This document shows, in pieces, positions 36,011-45,581 of a DNA stretch of 64,000 nt. The notes beneath the pieces are model-generated. The model was not told where the DNA came from. It saw only the letters and a program-made list of their open reading frames with translations, and did not search any database. The stretch's first letter is position 1, and each line of letters opens with the position of its first letter. The position numbers and the translations under genes were made by a program. The stretch spans positions 1 through 64,000 of the forward strand of contig CAYRVX010000001.1 of the NCBI GenBank assembly GCA_964427875.1. Reading direction: 5' to 3'. This DNA is from CAYRVX01 sp964427875. GTDB taxonomy: Bacteria; Planctomycetota; Phycisphaerae; SM23-33.

Positions 36011-37135
36011 GTGGACCCTCGGCGGCGATACATCGAGACACTGACATTCGGCGATCCGGATAGGATACCGTTCGAGCCCGGCGGGCCGAGGGAGTCCACG
36101 CTGAGGGAGTGGCGCGGCCAGGGGCTGCCCGAGGAAGTCAACTGGCACGAACGGCTCCTGGAGACCCTGGGCATCGCCCCGGAGACGACGAAGCCGCGCG
36201 TGGACCTCGGCGCCGATTTCCGGATGATCCCCCAGTTCGAGGAAAAGGTCCTGGAGCACACCGGCGGCCACTACGTCGTCCAGGACTGGAAGGGCAACAT
36301 CTGTGTCATCTCCGACGAGTACGACGTGACGTACCTGCGGCAGGCCAAGGACTTCGTCACGCGCACGTGGATCAGTTGCCCCGTCGCCGGCCGCGACGAC
36401 TGGGAGCGGATGAGGGCTCGCTACGCCATCGACGCCCCCGGGCGCTTCCCTGGCGACTTCTCTCAGCGGTGCACGGCCGCGGCGGACCGCGACTACGTGC
36501 TCAGCATCGGCTTTCCCGGGCCTTTCTGGCAGATGCGCGAGTGGTGCGGGTTCGAGGGGCTCTGCATGCTCATGATCGACCAGCCGGGCCTCGTGGCGGA
36601 GATGGCCGCGTTCTGGAGCGACTTCGTCGCGGGCGTGCTCGGGCGGATCTGCGCCCACGTCGTGCCGGACCGCGTCTTCATCAGCGAGGACATGGCCTAC
36701 AAGGCCAAGTCGATGATCTCCCCGGCGATGGTGCGGGAGTTCTGCAAGCCCGGCTGGCTGCGGTGGAGCCGGCTGCTGCGCGAGGCGGGCTGCCCGGTCA
36801 TCGACATGGACTCCGACGGGTACGTGGGCGAGCTGATCCCGATCTGGATCGAGTCGGGCATCAACGTTTGCGACCCGATCGAGGTGGCCGCCCACAACGA
36901 CATCAACGAGTTCCGCGGCCTGTTCGGCCGGGAGATCGCCTTTCGCCAGGGCGTGGACAAGCGGGCGATCGCCAGGGGCGGTCGCGTCATTCGCGAGGAG
37001 CTGAGGCGGATCGAGCCGGTCGTCCGGGACGGGGGCTACATTCCCGGCTGCGACCACGGCGTGCCTCCGGACATTTCCTGGCCGAACTTCGTGGACTACG
37101 CCCGCCGGCTTGCGAAAATGACGGGGTGGCTGTAG
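36011..37135 (+). CDS. Uroporphyrinogen-decarboxylase-family protein
   Basis: A 374-aa URO-D-fold protein. It begins RRRYIETLTFGDPDRIPFEPG, a typical start for the UROD-related methyltransferase branch (MtaA/CmuA-like and sugar-cluster paralogues), and has VFISEDMAYKAKSMISPAM and the late GGYIPGCDHGVPPDISWPNF motif with Cys and His candidates for zinc. The haem-enzyme substrate-binding residues are not evident, so haem synthesis is unlikely. GTG 36011 is chosen because GGAGG lies about 9 nt upstream. It is 33 bp before the N-acetylneuraminate-lyase-like gene, probably in one operon. Confidence 0.8.
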   Translation: MDPRRRYIETLTFGDPDRIPFEPGGPRESTLREWRGQGLPEEVNWHERLLETLGIAPETTKPRVDLGADFRMIPQFEEKVLEHTGGHYVVQDWKGNICVISDEYDVTYLRQAKDFVTRTWISCPVAGRDDWERMRARYAIDAPGRFPGDFSQRCTAAADRDYVLSIGFPGPFWQMREWCGFEGLCMLMIDQPGLVAEMAAFWSDFVAGVLGRICAHVVPDRVFISEDMAYKAKSMISPAMVREFCKPGWLRWSRLLREAGCPVIDMDSDGYVGELIPIWIESGINVCDPIEVAAHNDINEFRGLFGREIAFRQGVDKRAIARGGRVIREELRRIEPVVRDGGYIPGCDHGVPPDISWPNFVDYARRLAKMTGWL

Positions 37136-37168
37136 TCGGCCGTGACTTGGCAAAGGAAGCGGACGATC

Positions 37169-38083
37169 ATGTTCGAGAAGACGCGAGGCCTGATCGCGGC
37201 CCCCCCGACGCCGATGGAAGCGGACGGGGAGGTCGATCTCGACAGGATAGGCCAGCTGGCGGAGCTCCTGGCCCGAAACGGCGTGCTGGGCGCGTACATC
37301 TGCGGGACGACCGGCGAGGGCCTCTCGCTGACGGTGCAGGAGCGGATGGACGTGGCCCGGCGATGGGTGGACGTCGCCGGCGAGGCCCTCCGCGTGATCG
37401 TCCACGTGGGGCACACTTCTCTGCGGGACGCCCAAGCGCTGGCCTCCCACGCCGCGGAGGTCGGCGCGTGGGGCATCGGCGCGATCCCGTCGATCTTCCA
37501 CCGCCCCCAAGGCATCGACGACCTGGTGGACTTCGCCGCTCGGATAGCGGCGGCTGCACTTGACCTGCCGTTTTACTACTATCACATCCCCGTTCTTGTC
37601 GGCGTTAACTTCCCGATGGCGGAGTTCCTTCGAGCCGGGGCCGAGAGAATCCCAAACCTCGCGGGCGTCAAGTACTCCTACGAAGACCTGGCGGACTACT
37701 CGCTGTGCCGCGAGCTGGACGGCGGGCGATTCGACTGCCTGTTCGGCCGGGACGAGATGCTCCTGTCGGCCCTGGTGCTGGGGGCCGAGGGCGCCATCGG
37801 CAGCACCTACAATCTCGCCGCCCCGCTATACCTCCGGCTGATCGACGCTTTCCGCGCCGGCGACCTGGAGACGGCCCGGGAGCTACAGGGCAAATCGATG
37901 GCGATGGTCCGGGCCGCCCAACGGCAGGGCCTCGGGGTGGTGGCGTTCAAGCACATGATGCAGATGGTCTCAATGGACGTGGGGCCCGTTCGTCCGCCGC
38001 TTCGGCCGCTGACGGCCGGGCAGCAGGATGCACTTCGGGCCGAACTGGAGAAGATCGGCTTCTTCGAGTTTTGCAGCAAGTAA
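37169..38083 (+). CDS. nanA: N-acetylneuraminate lyase / DapA-family aldolase
   Basis: A 304-aa class I aldolase of the DHDPS/NAL family. GTTGEG (residues about 46-51) binds the pyruvate carboxylate, FYYYHIP supplies the catalytic Tyr (about 138), and GVKYS holds the Schiff-base Lys168. YYYHIP is more typical of sialic-acid lyases than of DapA. The neighbours (mutarotase-transporter fusion and sialidase) support cleavage of N-acetylneuraminate to ManNAc and pyruvate. The start is ATG 37169 behind AAAGGAAG; the upstream ATG-like codons at 37142 lack an SD. Confidence 0.85.
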   Translation: MFEKTRGLIAAPPTPMEADGEVDLDRIGQLAELLARNGVLGAYICGTTGEGLSLTVQERMDVARRWVDVAGEALRVIVHVGHTSLRDAQALASHAAEVGAWGIGAIPSIFHRPQGIDDLVDFAARIAAAALDLPFYYYHIPVLVGVNFPMAEFLRAGAERIPNLAGVKYSYEDLADYSLCRELDGGRFDCLFGRDEMLLSALVLGAEGAIGSTYNLAAPLYLRLIDAFRAGDLETARELQGKSMAMVRAAQRQGLGVVAFKHMMQMVSMDVGPVRPPLRPLTAGQQDALRAELEKIGFFEFCSK

Positions 38084-38125
38084 GGAGCTCTGCCGCGCGG
38101 GACGCAGATGCTGGAAGGACACCGA

Positions 38126-40810
38126 ATGACCGCCAGGCACGTGGTTGCGGCGGCATTGCTTGCGGGGGCCTGCCCGGCCGCCTTCTGCGAGCAGGCCGAG
38201 GCGCCGCCGGCGCTGACGTGGTCCGAGCTGCCTCAGCTTCCTCCCGCGCCCGGGCAGACGAAGCAGATCGGCCTGGCCGGGCCGTTCGCGGGCGCGCATA
38301 ACGGCGCCCTCATCGTCGCCGGCGGGGCGAACTTCCCCGAGGCCCTCCCGTGGCGCGGCGGAAGGAAGGTCTGGTGGGATGACGCCTTCGTGCTGGTCAA
38401 GCAGCCGAGCGGCACGGTCCAATGGGTCACCGACCCGCGCTTCAAGCTGCCGCGCCCGCTGGCCTACGGGGCGGCCGTCTCAACGCCCGGCGGCGTGGTC
38501 TGCATCGGCGGCTGCGACGCGAACCGGTGTTACGCCGACGTGTTCCGCCTTCAGTGGGATCCGGACCGCAAGCGGCTGACCGTGAGCGATCTGCCCTCGC
38601 TGCCGCGGCCGCTGGCGTTCATGTCCGCCGCGATGGTCGACGACGTCATCTACCTCGCCGGCGGGCAGGAAACGATGACCGACGCCCGCGCGACGAAGAA
38701 CTTCTGGGCGCTGGACCTCTCCAGGAAGGACGACCCGGGGGCGTTCCGCTGGCGGGGGCTGGAGCCCTGGGCGGGCTCGGCGCGCATCCTGCCCGTCGTC
38801 GCCGCACAGAGCGACGGCACGACCAACTGCCTTTACCTGTTCAGTGGCCGGGACGTCGCGCCCGGAATGCACTCCAGCCTGCTGACGGACGCCTATCGCT
38901 ACGACCCCAGGACGAGCCGGTGGAAGAAGCTCGCCGACATTGCACCGGCCGGCGATTCGCCTCGCTGCGTGATGGCCGCGGCGGGATGCCCCTCCGGCGC
39001 CAACCACATCCTGATCTTCGGCGGCGACGATGGGGAGCTCTTCCACCGGCTGGAGGAGCTCGACCGGAAGGGCATGACGGCCAAGGCGAATGAGATTCGC
39101 GACGATCACCCGGGCTTCAGCCGCTCCGTGCTGGCCTATCACACTATCACGGACACGTACGTCCAGGCCGGCGAGCTGCCGACGGGCAGCCACGTAACGA
39201 CGATCGCGGTCCGCTGGGCCGGGTCCTTCGTCATCCCCAGCGGGGAGATCAGCCCGGGGATCCGCTCTGCGAGGATCTGGAGGGGCGACAGGCCGCCGGC
39301 CCGGGCGTTCGGGTGGGTCAACTACTCGGTCCTGGGCGTGTACCTGCTGTCGCTGGTGGCGATGGGCGTGTACTTCTCGCGGCGCGAGAGGAGCACGGAG
39401 GACTTCTTCAAGGCCGGGCGGCGCGTGCCTTGGTGGGCGGCGGGACTGAGCATCTTCGGCACGCAGCTCAGCGCCATCACCTTCATGGCCATCCCCGCCA
39501 AGGCATTCGCCGCCGACTGGCGCCGCTTCATGGGCAACGTGTGCATTCTCGTCGTAGCGCCGTTCATCATCGCGGTGATCCTGCCGTTCTTCCGCCGGCT
39601 GAACGTCACCACGGCGTATGAGTACCTGGAGAAGCGCTTCAACGTGGCGGCGCGGCTGATCGGCAGCGTGATGTTCGTGCTGTTCCAGTTCGGGCGGATC
39701 GGCATCGTGCTGTTCCTGCCGTCGATCGCGCTTTCCGTGGTGACGGGCATCGACGTGCGCGTCTGCATCGTCGTCATGGGCGCACTGAGCATCGCGTACA
39801 CGGTGCTGGGCGGCATCGAGGCGGTGATCTGGACCGACGTCTTGCAGGTGATCGTGCTGCTGGGCGGGGCGCTGTTCTGCCTGGTGCTGATTGCGCTGAA
39901 CCTGCCGGGCGGCCCGGCCGGGCTGATCGACCTCGCCGCCGGGGCCGGAAAGCTCAAGGCGTTTGACTTCCGGTTCGACTTCACGAGCGAGACCTTCTGG
40001 GTGGTGGTCCTCGGGGGTCTCGCCGCCAGTTTCATCAGCTACGGCAGCGACCAGGCGGTGATCCAGCGGTACCTTACGACGAAGGACGAGCCGGCCGCCG
40101 CGCGGAGTATCTGGACCAACGGCATTCTGTGCATTCCCGCGTCGGTACTGTTCTTCGGCATGGGCACGGCCCTGTACGCGTTTTTCAAGGCCCACCCGCA
40201 CCTGCTCAAGGCGACGCTGGACGACGCCGACGCGATCTTCCCGTGGTACATCGTAACGCAGCTCCCGGCCGGCGTATCGGGCGTGCTGATCGCGGGCGTC
40301 TTTGCGGCGGCCATGAGCAGTCTGGACAGCAGCATGAACTCCGTGGCCACGGCCGTCACGACCGACTTCTACCGCCGCTTCAAGCCCGGCGCGCCCGACC
40401 GGGCGTGCCTGAGGCTCGCCCGCGTCGTGACCGTCGTGGTCGGGGCGGCGGGCATGACGTTCGCGCTAATGATGACCGGGTGGGACATCAAGTCGCTGTG
40501 GGACGAGTTCGCCAAGGTGCTCGGGCTGTTCTCGGGCGGCCTGGGCGGGCTGTTCCTGCTGGGCATCTTCACGCGGCGCGCCAACGGGCGCGGCGCGGTC
40601 ATCGGGCTGCTCCTCAGCGGGGCCGCGCCGTTCCTCGTGCAGCGATACACGAAAGCGTCGTTCCTTCTGTACGGCCTGGTCGGGATGGCCGCGTGCGTCG
40701 TAATCGGCTACCTGGCGAGCCTGGTAGTCCCGGAAAAGGTCAGGCCGCTCGACGGGCTGACGCTCAAGACACTCGGCAGAAGCGCCGGTTCATCGAAGGA
40801 GCTGCCATGA
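38126..40810 (+). CDS. Sialate mutarotase (NanM-like kelch) fused to SSS transporter
   Basis: An 894-aa two-part protein. Residues 1-20 are a signal peptide. Residues about 30-390 form a kelch propeller of the cyclically permuted mutarotase type (GAHNGALIVAGGANFP, VVCIGGCDANRCYADVF, YLAGGQETM, YLFSGRDVAPG). From about residue 395 a sodium:solute symporter follows, with about 13 TM helices and ERSTEDFFKAGRRVPWWAAG, ISYGSDQAVIQRYLTTKD and AAAMSSLDSSMNSVAT. The likely role is converting alpha- to beta-sialic acid at the outer face and importing it with Na+. SD GGAAGGA. Its stop overlaps the sialidase ATG. Confidence 0.87.
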   Translation: MTARHVVAAALLAGACPAAFCEQAEAPPALTWSELPQLPPAPGQTKQIGLAGPFAGAHNGALIVAGGANFPEALPWRGGRKVWWDDAFVLVKQPSGTVQWVTDPRFKLPRPLAYGAAVSTPGGVVCIGGCDANRCYADVFRLQWDPDRKRLTVSDLPSLPRPLAFMSAAMVDDVIYLAGGQETMTDARATKNFWALDLSRKDDPGAFRWRGLEPWAGSARILPVVAAQSDGTTNCLYLFSGRDVAPGMHSSLLTDAYRYDPRTSRWKKLADIAPAGDSPRCVMAAAGCPSGANHILIFGGDDGELFHRLEELDRKGMTAKANEIRDDHPGFSRSVLAYHTITDTYVQAGELPTGSHVTTIAVRWAGSFVIPSGEISPGIRSARIWRGDRPPARAFGWVNYSVLGVYLLSLVAMGVYFSRRERSTEDFFKAGRRVPWWAAGLSIFGTQLSAITFMAIPAKAFAADWRRFMGNVCILVVAPFIIAVILPFFRRLNVTTAYEYLEKRFNVAARLIGSVMFVLFQFGRIGIVLFLPSIALSVVTGIDVRVCIVVMGALSIAYTVLGGIEAVIWTDVLQVIVLLGGALFCLVLIALNLPGGPAGLIDLAAGAGKLKAFDFRFDFTSETFWVVVLGGLAASFISYGSDQAVIQRYLTTKDEPAAARSIWTNGILCIPASVLFFGMGTALYAFFKAHPHLLKATLDDADAIFPWYIVTQLPAGVSGVLIAGVFAAAMSSLDSSMNSVATAVTTDFYRRFKPGAPDRACLRLARVVTVVVGAAGMTFALMMTGWDIKSLWDEFAKVLGLFSGGLGGLFLLGIFTRRANGRGAVIGLLLSGAAPFLVQRYTKASFLLYGLVGMAACVVIGYLASLVVPEKVRPLDGLTLKTLGRSAGSSKELP

Positions 40811-41958
40811 ATCTACCATCTCTCATCGTTGCGGGTGCCGCCGCACTGATGTGCGGGGCGGCCGTCGTGTCGGCTGCGGAGGCCGGCGGGCCGCAGAAGG
40901 TCAACGTCTTCGTCAGCGGCAAGGACGGCTATCACACCTATCGCATCCCCTCGGTCATCGTTACGCAGAAGGGCACGCTGCTGGCGTTCTGCGAGGGCCG
41001 CAAGAGCGGCCGGGGCGACGCGGGCAACATCGACCTGCTGATGAAGCGGTCCACCGACGGCGGGAAGACCTGGTCCGCCCGGCAGGTCATCTGGGACGAT
41101 AGCGGCAACACGTGCGGCAACCCGTGCCCCGTCGTGGATCAGGAAACCGGAACGATCTGGATGCTCAACACCTGGAACCTGGGGTCCGACCGCGAGAGCA
41201 GGATCATCGCCGGCAGGAGCAAGGACACGCGCCGCGTGTTCGTCTACCGCTCGAAAGACGACGGGAGGACGTGGTCCAGGCCGGAGGACATCACGCGGGT
41301 CGTCAAACGGCCGGAGTGGGGCTGGTACGCCACGGGTCCGGGAGTGGGCATCCAGCTTCGCAGAGGCGCCCGCAAGGGGCGCCTGGTGATCCCCTGCGAC
41401 AACTCCTCGCTGAAACACCCGGACCACAAGTACGCCTCTCACGCCGTCTTCAGCGATGACGGCGGCAAGACGTGGAAGCTCTCCCGGGAGATTCGCCCCG
41501 CCTGCAACGAGTGCCAGGTCGTCGAGTTGACCGACGGCACGCTGATGATGAACATGCGGAGCTACAGCGGCAAGGGCTGCCGGGCCGTCGCGACCAGCAG
41601 CGACGGCGGCGAGACGTGGTCGAAGATCCGCCACGCCGCCGACCTGCCGGAATCCGTCTGCCAGGCGAGCTTCCTGCGATACAGCGCCCTCGACGCCGGC
41701 GGCAGTAAGAACCGGCTGCTGTTCTCCAACCCCGCCGTCACCCGCGGGCGGACGAGGATGACCGTCCGCGTGAGCTACGACGAGGGCAAGACCTGGCCGG
41801 TCTCGAGGCTGCTGCACGCCGGCCCGGCGGCCTATTCGTGCCTGACACGCCTCCCCAACGGCGACGTCGGGTGTCTATATGAGGCAGGCGCAAGGCACCC
41901 GTATGAGACTATCGTCTTCGCAAGCTTTCGCCTCGACTGGCTTGAGAAAGGCGACTGA
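40807..41958 (+). CDS. nanH: Exo-alpha-sialidase (GH33-like)
   Basis: A 383-aa secreted sialidase. Signal peptide (about 1-23). The YRIP motif is in HTYRIPSVIV (Arg of the triad), and at least five Asp boxes appear: STDGGKTWS, SKDDGRTWS, SDDGGKTWK, SSDGGETWS and SYDEGKTWP. FCEGRKSGRGDAGNIDLLMKR carries the conserved Glu-Gly-Arg and Asp. It should release terminal sialic acids from glycans. ATG overlaps the transporter TGA (ATGA), so it is translationally coupled, placing enzyme, mutarotase-transporter and lyase in one unit. Confidence 0.93.
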   Translation: MNLPSLIVAGAAALMCGAAVVSAAEAGGPQKVNVFVSGKDGYHTYRIPSVIVTQKGTLLAFCEGRKSGRGDAGNIDLLMKRSTDGGKTWSARQVIWDDSGNTCGNPCPVVDQETGTIWMLNTWNLGSDRESRIIAGRSKDTRRVFVYRSKDDGRTWSRPEDITRVVKRPEWGWYATGPGVGIQLRRGARKGRLVIPCDNSSLKHPDHKYASHAVFSDDGGKTWKLSREIRPACNECQVVELTDGTLMMNMRSYSGKGCRAVATSSDGGETWSKIRHAADLPESVCQASFLRYSALDAGGSKNRLLFSNPAVTRGRTRMTVRVSYDEGKTWPVSRLLHAGPAAYSCLTRLPNGDVGCLYEAGARHPYETIVFASFRLDWLEKGD

Positions 41959-42106
41959 CCGCCTTTTTCGACCGGAAGGTGCTCCTGGCGGCGCCGAAGA
42001 CGTGATAAAATGAGTGATTCGCCGGGTGCCGGGCAGAAGGGCGCGTGGGCGATTCCCAGCGCGGCGGTTGAGAGGAGATAACAGCCCGCGTTCCAGAGAG
42101 GACGTT

Positions 42107-44367
42107 GTGAGACTCAACTCAGTGCTTGTGTTTGTGGGTCTGGTCGTTTTGGCGGGCTCTTCGGCGGCGGCGGGACAGGTGACCTTCTCCGACAAGGCGG
42201 TCGGGAAAGCCATCGATAAGGGCGGGGCCTACCTCTGGAGGAAGCAGAACCGCGACGGCAGTTGGCCCGACGCCAGCGGGGGCTCCAGATCCTGGACAAG
42301 GACCGCCAGATCGGCGCCACGAGCCTGATGGCCTACGCGCTGCTGGCCAGCGGGACGAGGGTGAGCGATCCCCGGATGGCCAAGACGCTGAAGTGGCTCC
42401 AGGAGCAGGAGACGTACTGGAACTACGCCGTCTCGCTGCGCACGCAGGCGTGGATGGAGGCGACCAAGCAGAACGTCAAGTACAAGCGTCTGCTCTTCCA
42501 GGACGCGCTGCTGCTGATCAAGGCGGCCGCCAGGGGGCCCAAGCCGGCCGGCAGCTACGGCTATCGGCTCGGCGACGCGTACGGGCGGGGGCCCCTGAAC
42601 GATCACGACCCCTCCAACGGCCAGTACGGCGTGCTGGGCGTCTGGGCGGCATATCAGTTGCGGGGCGAGGTGCCCAGGGCCTACTGGTCGGCCGTCATGA
42701 AGTACTGGCTCCAGCGGCAGGAGCGCGACGGCGGCTGGAAGTACCGCAGCGGCGACAAGAGCTCGACGGGCACGATGACTGCGGCCGGCCTGGCCACGGT
42801 GTTCGTCTGCGTCGACGCCGCGCTATCGGGCAAGTTCACCCGGTGCCAGCGGACGGATGAGATCCTCTCGCTGCGCAGGGCCCTGCACTGGTTCGACAAG
42901 AACTTCGTCGCGACGTTGAGCATCGACGGTCTCTGCCACGGCGGGCACGGTGACGCGTATTACTACCTCTTCGGGATCGAGCGCGTCGGACTGGCCAGCG
43001 GCTACAAGTACTTCGGCAAGGCCGACTGGTACAAGATCGGCGCGAAGTGGCTGCTGGAGCGGCAGGGCGGCGACGGGGCCTGGGAGGGCAAGTACGGCAA
43101 GGAGGTGGCCACCGCCTATGCGCTGCTGTTCCTGGCCCGAGGGCGGAAGGCCGTCCTCTTCAATCGCCTCGAGTACGACGGCGACTGGAACAACCGCCCC
43201 CGGGCGCTGGCCAACTTCTGCCGATGGGGGCGCACCGCCTTCGAACAGGAGGTCTACTGGCAGATCATCAACCTCAACGCTCCCGTCTCTCAGTGGCACG
43301 ACGCGCCGATCCTGGTGATTACCGGCTCGGAGGCGCCGAAGTTCTCCGACGAGCAGCTCCAGCGCCTCCGCCACTATGTCTGGCAGGGGGGAACCATCTT
43401 CAGCATCACCGAATGCGGCGGCGCTGGTTTTCGCAGCGGGATCCGCGAGGTCTGCAAGAAGCTCTTCCCGGGACACGAGCTCAAGGAAGTGCCGCGCACC
43501 CACGCCCTGTATACGCTCCAGGGCAACGCGCCGCGGAACCTGAAGTTCCACATGGTCCACAACGGCGGCCGGCCGTTCGTCATCCACACCGATATGGACA
43601 TCCCCCTGGACTGGCAGCTCAATCGGCGGATCGGCGGGAAACCGTCGTTCGACGCCGCCGCCGGTGTCGCCCTGTACGTGACCGGCAAGCAGCTCCGGGC
43701 CCGCGGCGTGAGCCGCTGGCCCAAAGAGCCCCCGAAGGCCAAGGGGCCGACCGTCAAGCTCGTCCGCCTGAAATACGACGGCAACTACGACCCCGAGCCG
43801 CTGGCGTGGGAGCGTCTGGCCCGCAGGCTCGCGCCCGACTGCAAGGTGAACCTGGACGTGGCCGGTCCCATGGCGATCGGCGACCTCAAGTCATCCGGCG
43901 CGGCCGTCGCGACCTTGACCGGCACGTCGGAGCTGAAGGTCTCCGAGAAGGAGAAGGCGGCCCTGCGGGACTTCGTCAACGGCGGCGGCCTGCTGGTCGT
44001 GGACGCAACCGGCGGGGTCTCCGGGGCGGGCAGGAAGTTCGCCGAATCGGTGGAGGTGCTTTTGAATGAGCTGTTCGGCCGGCGCAGCGTGCGGACGCTG
44101 GCGAGCTGGGCGAAGCTGTACCGGCTGAGAGGATACGAGCTCAGCCGCGTCCACTACCAGAGGACGGCCCGCCGGCGCCTGGCCACAAACGAGCCCAGGC
44201 TCAAGGCCGTCTTAAGGGGCGACCGGATCGGCGTGGTCTTCAGCCGCGAGGACGTGACGGTCGGCCTGATCGGCTGTTCGCCCATCGACTGCGACGGCTA
44301 CATGCCCGACTCGGCCTACGAGATCGCCAGGAACATCATCCTCTACGCGGCCCGAGAGAAGAAGTGA
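42107..44367 (+). CDS. Terpenoid-cyclase-fold/DUF4159 secreted protein, frameshifted
   Basis: Start GTG 42107 behind GAGAGGA. A signal peptide (about 1-25) precedes alpha-toroid repeats of the squalene-cyclase/prenyltransferase type: QNRDGSW, QERDGGW and QGGDGAW. Two DUF4159-like regions follow, starting RLEYDGDWNNRP and RLKYDGNYDPEP. The reading frame changes after KQNRDGSWPDASGG at a run of five G (42278-42282). One extra G would join the two frames into a 753-aa protein, with SGGLQILDKDRQIGAT across the join. Either the base is missing from the assembly or the gene is disrupted. Function unknown. Confidence 0.78.
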
Positions 44368-44570
44368 CCGCCTCTCGCGCGGCGGCGCTGCGCCGTGCCG
44401 CCGGCGGGAGGAGGACCGGGCCTGAAGGTATCCGCTTCCGGGGGGCTGTGCGGTGTGGCGCTATCAGCCGGGCGATGCTGGCGACGCGGACGCCGCGGAT
44501 CCCGGCCATCCGGACGTATCTGCGAATCGGCTTCGTGCCGGACATGACCACGCCCGACGCCGCCCGCGCA

Positions 44571-44696
44571 TCACCGGGCGCGCTTCGGTTCGGGGGCGAA
44601 CAGGCCGGCGAAGTTGACGTGCCCCCAGCCGCTGCGACGGCTGGGCTTGGCGGCGATGAAAGGGCCCTTGAGCCGGGGCCCCGCAGGCATTACCAT
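44571..44696 (-). CDS. Possible 41-aa small ORF
   Basis: The minus strand has AAGGGAAG just before ATG 44696, opening 41 codons that almost all end in G or C like real genes here. The product begins MVMPAGPRLKGPFIAAKPSR and ends APEPKRAR. No signal, membrane segment or family was recognised. It could be a small gene, the tail of a lost gene, or chance in an otherwise empty 380-bp spacer between the DUF4159 gene and the SDR gene. Confidence 0.3.
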   Translation of the reverse strand: MVMPAGPRLKGPFIAAKPSRRSGWGHVNFAGLFAPEPKRAR

Positions 44697-44750
44697 CTTC
44701 CCTTGCCGTGTGCGAACTGGAATGAAACGTCTAGCTGCAAGGAGGATTCC

Positions 44751-45536
44751 GTGGAATTCGAGAACAAGGTTGCCTTGGTGACGGGGGCGGCCGGGTCCAT
44801 CGGCAAAGGCATCGCCAGGCGATTCTGCGAGCAGGGCGCAAGCGTCTTCATTACCGACCTCCGGCAGGGCGAGGTGGACAAGGTGTGCGAGGAGCTGGCC
44901 TCGGCGCCGGCCCGGTGCAAGGGCCTGGCGGGTGACGTGACGGTCGCCGAAGATGTCAGGAAGATTGTTGCGGCGGCCGTCGAGGCCTTCGGCGGGCGGA
45001 TCGACGTCCTCGTCAACGTCGCCGGCACGGTCGGCAAGGGCGCCAAGGTTGAGGAGCTCACCGAGGAGAACTGGGACCAGGTCTTCGCCGTCAACTGCAA
45101 GGGCACGTTCCTGTTCATCAGGGAAGTCGTGCCGATCATGAAGGCCGGCGGCGGCGGGAAGATCGTCAACTTCTCGTCGAAGTCGGGCAAGACGGGCTCG
45201 GCCCTGATGAGCGCCTATTCGGCCGCCAAGGCCGCGATCATCGGCCTGACCCAGGCATTGGCGTACGAGCTGGTCGGCGAGGGGATCAACGTCAACTGTG
45301 TCTGCCCCGGCATCACGGCCGACACGGGCGTGTGGAGGAACGTCTCGGCCGACTACGTCAAGACCATGCACCTGCCCATGGACGAGGTCGTCAAGAAGTT
45401 CACCGCCAAGGTGCCGATGGGCCGGCTCGCGGAAGTCGAGGACGTGGTGGCCGTCACGGTGTTCCTGGCCTCCAGGGCCGCCGACTACATGACCGGCCAG
45501 GCCATCAACATCACCGGCGGGCGGGAAATGCATTAG
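44751..45536 (+). CDS. Short-chain dehydrogenase (SDR)
   Basis: A 261-aa classical SDR. Cofactor motif TGAAGSIGKGIA (about 11-22), NVAGTVG in place of NNAG, catalytic SSKSG and YSAAKAAIIG. NAD is likely because VFITDLR ends strand 2 with Asp. GTG start with a near-perfect SD AAGGAGG six nt upstream. It leads a same-strand group with a DeoC-type aldolase and a zinc alcohol dehydrogenase, so it probably oxidises a sugar or polyol intermediate; the substrate is unknown. Confidence 0.86.
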   Translation: MEFENKVALVTGAAGSIGKGIARRFCEQGASVFITDLRQGEVDKVCEELASAPARCKGLAGDVTVAEDVRKIVAAAVEAFGGRIDVLVNVAGTVGKGAKVEELTEENWDQVFAVNCKGTFLFIREVVPIMKAGGGGKIVNFSSKSGKTGSALMSAYSAAKAAIIGLTQALAYELVGEGINVNCVCPGITADTGVWRNVSADYVKTMHLPMDEVVKKFTAKVPMGRLAEVEDVVAVTVFLASRAADYMTGQAINITGGREMH

Positions 45537-45581
45537 AAACACGGCGGGCAAAGCTGCCCAGCCTACTTGGAGAACGCGGCA

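Noticed and set aside
42262..42330. TTG at 42262 as the true start of the DUF4159 protein
   Set aside because: No SD, no signal peptide, and the first cyclase-type repeat and secretion signal lie upstream in the other frame, so a frameshift explains the data better.
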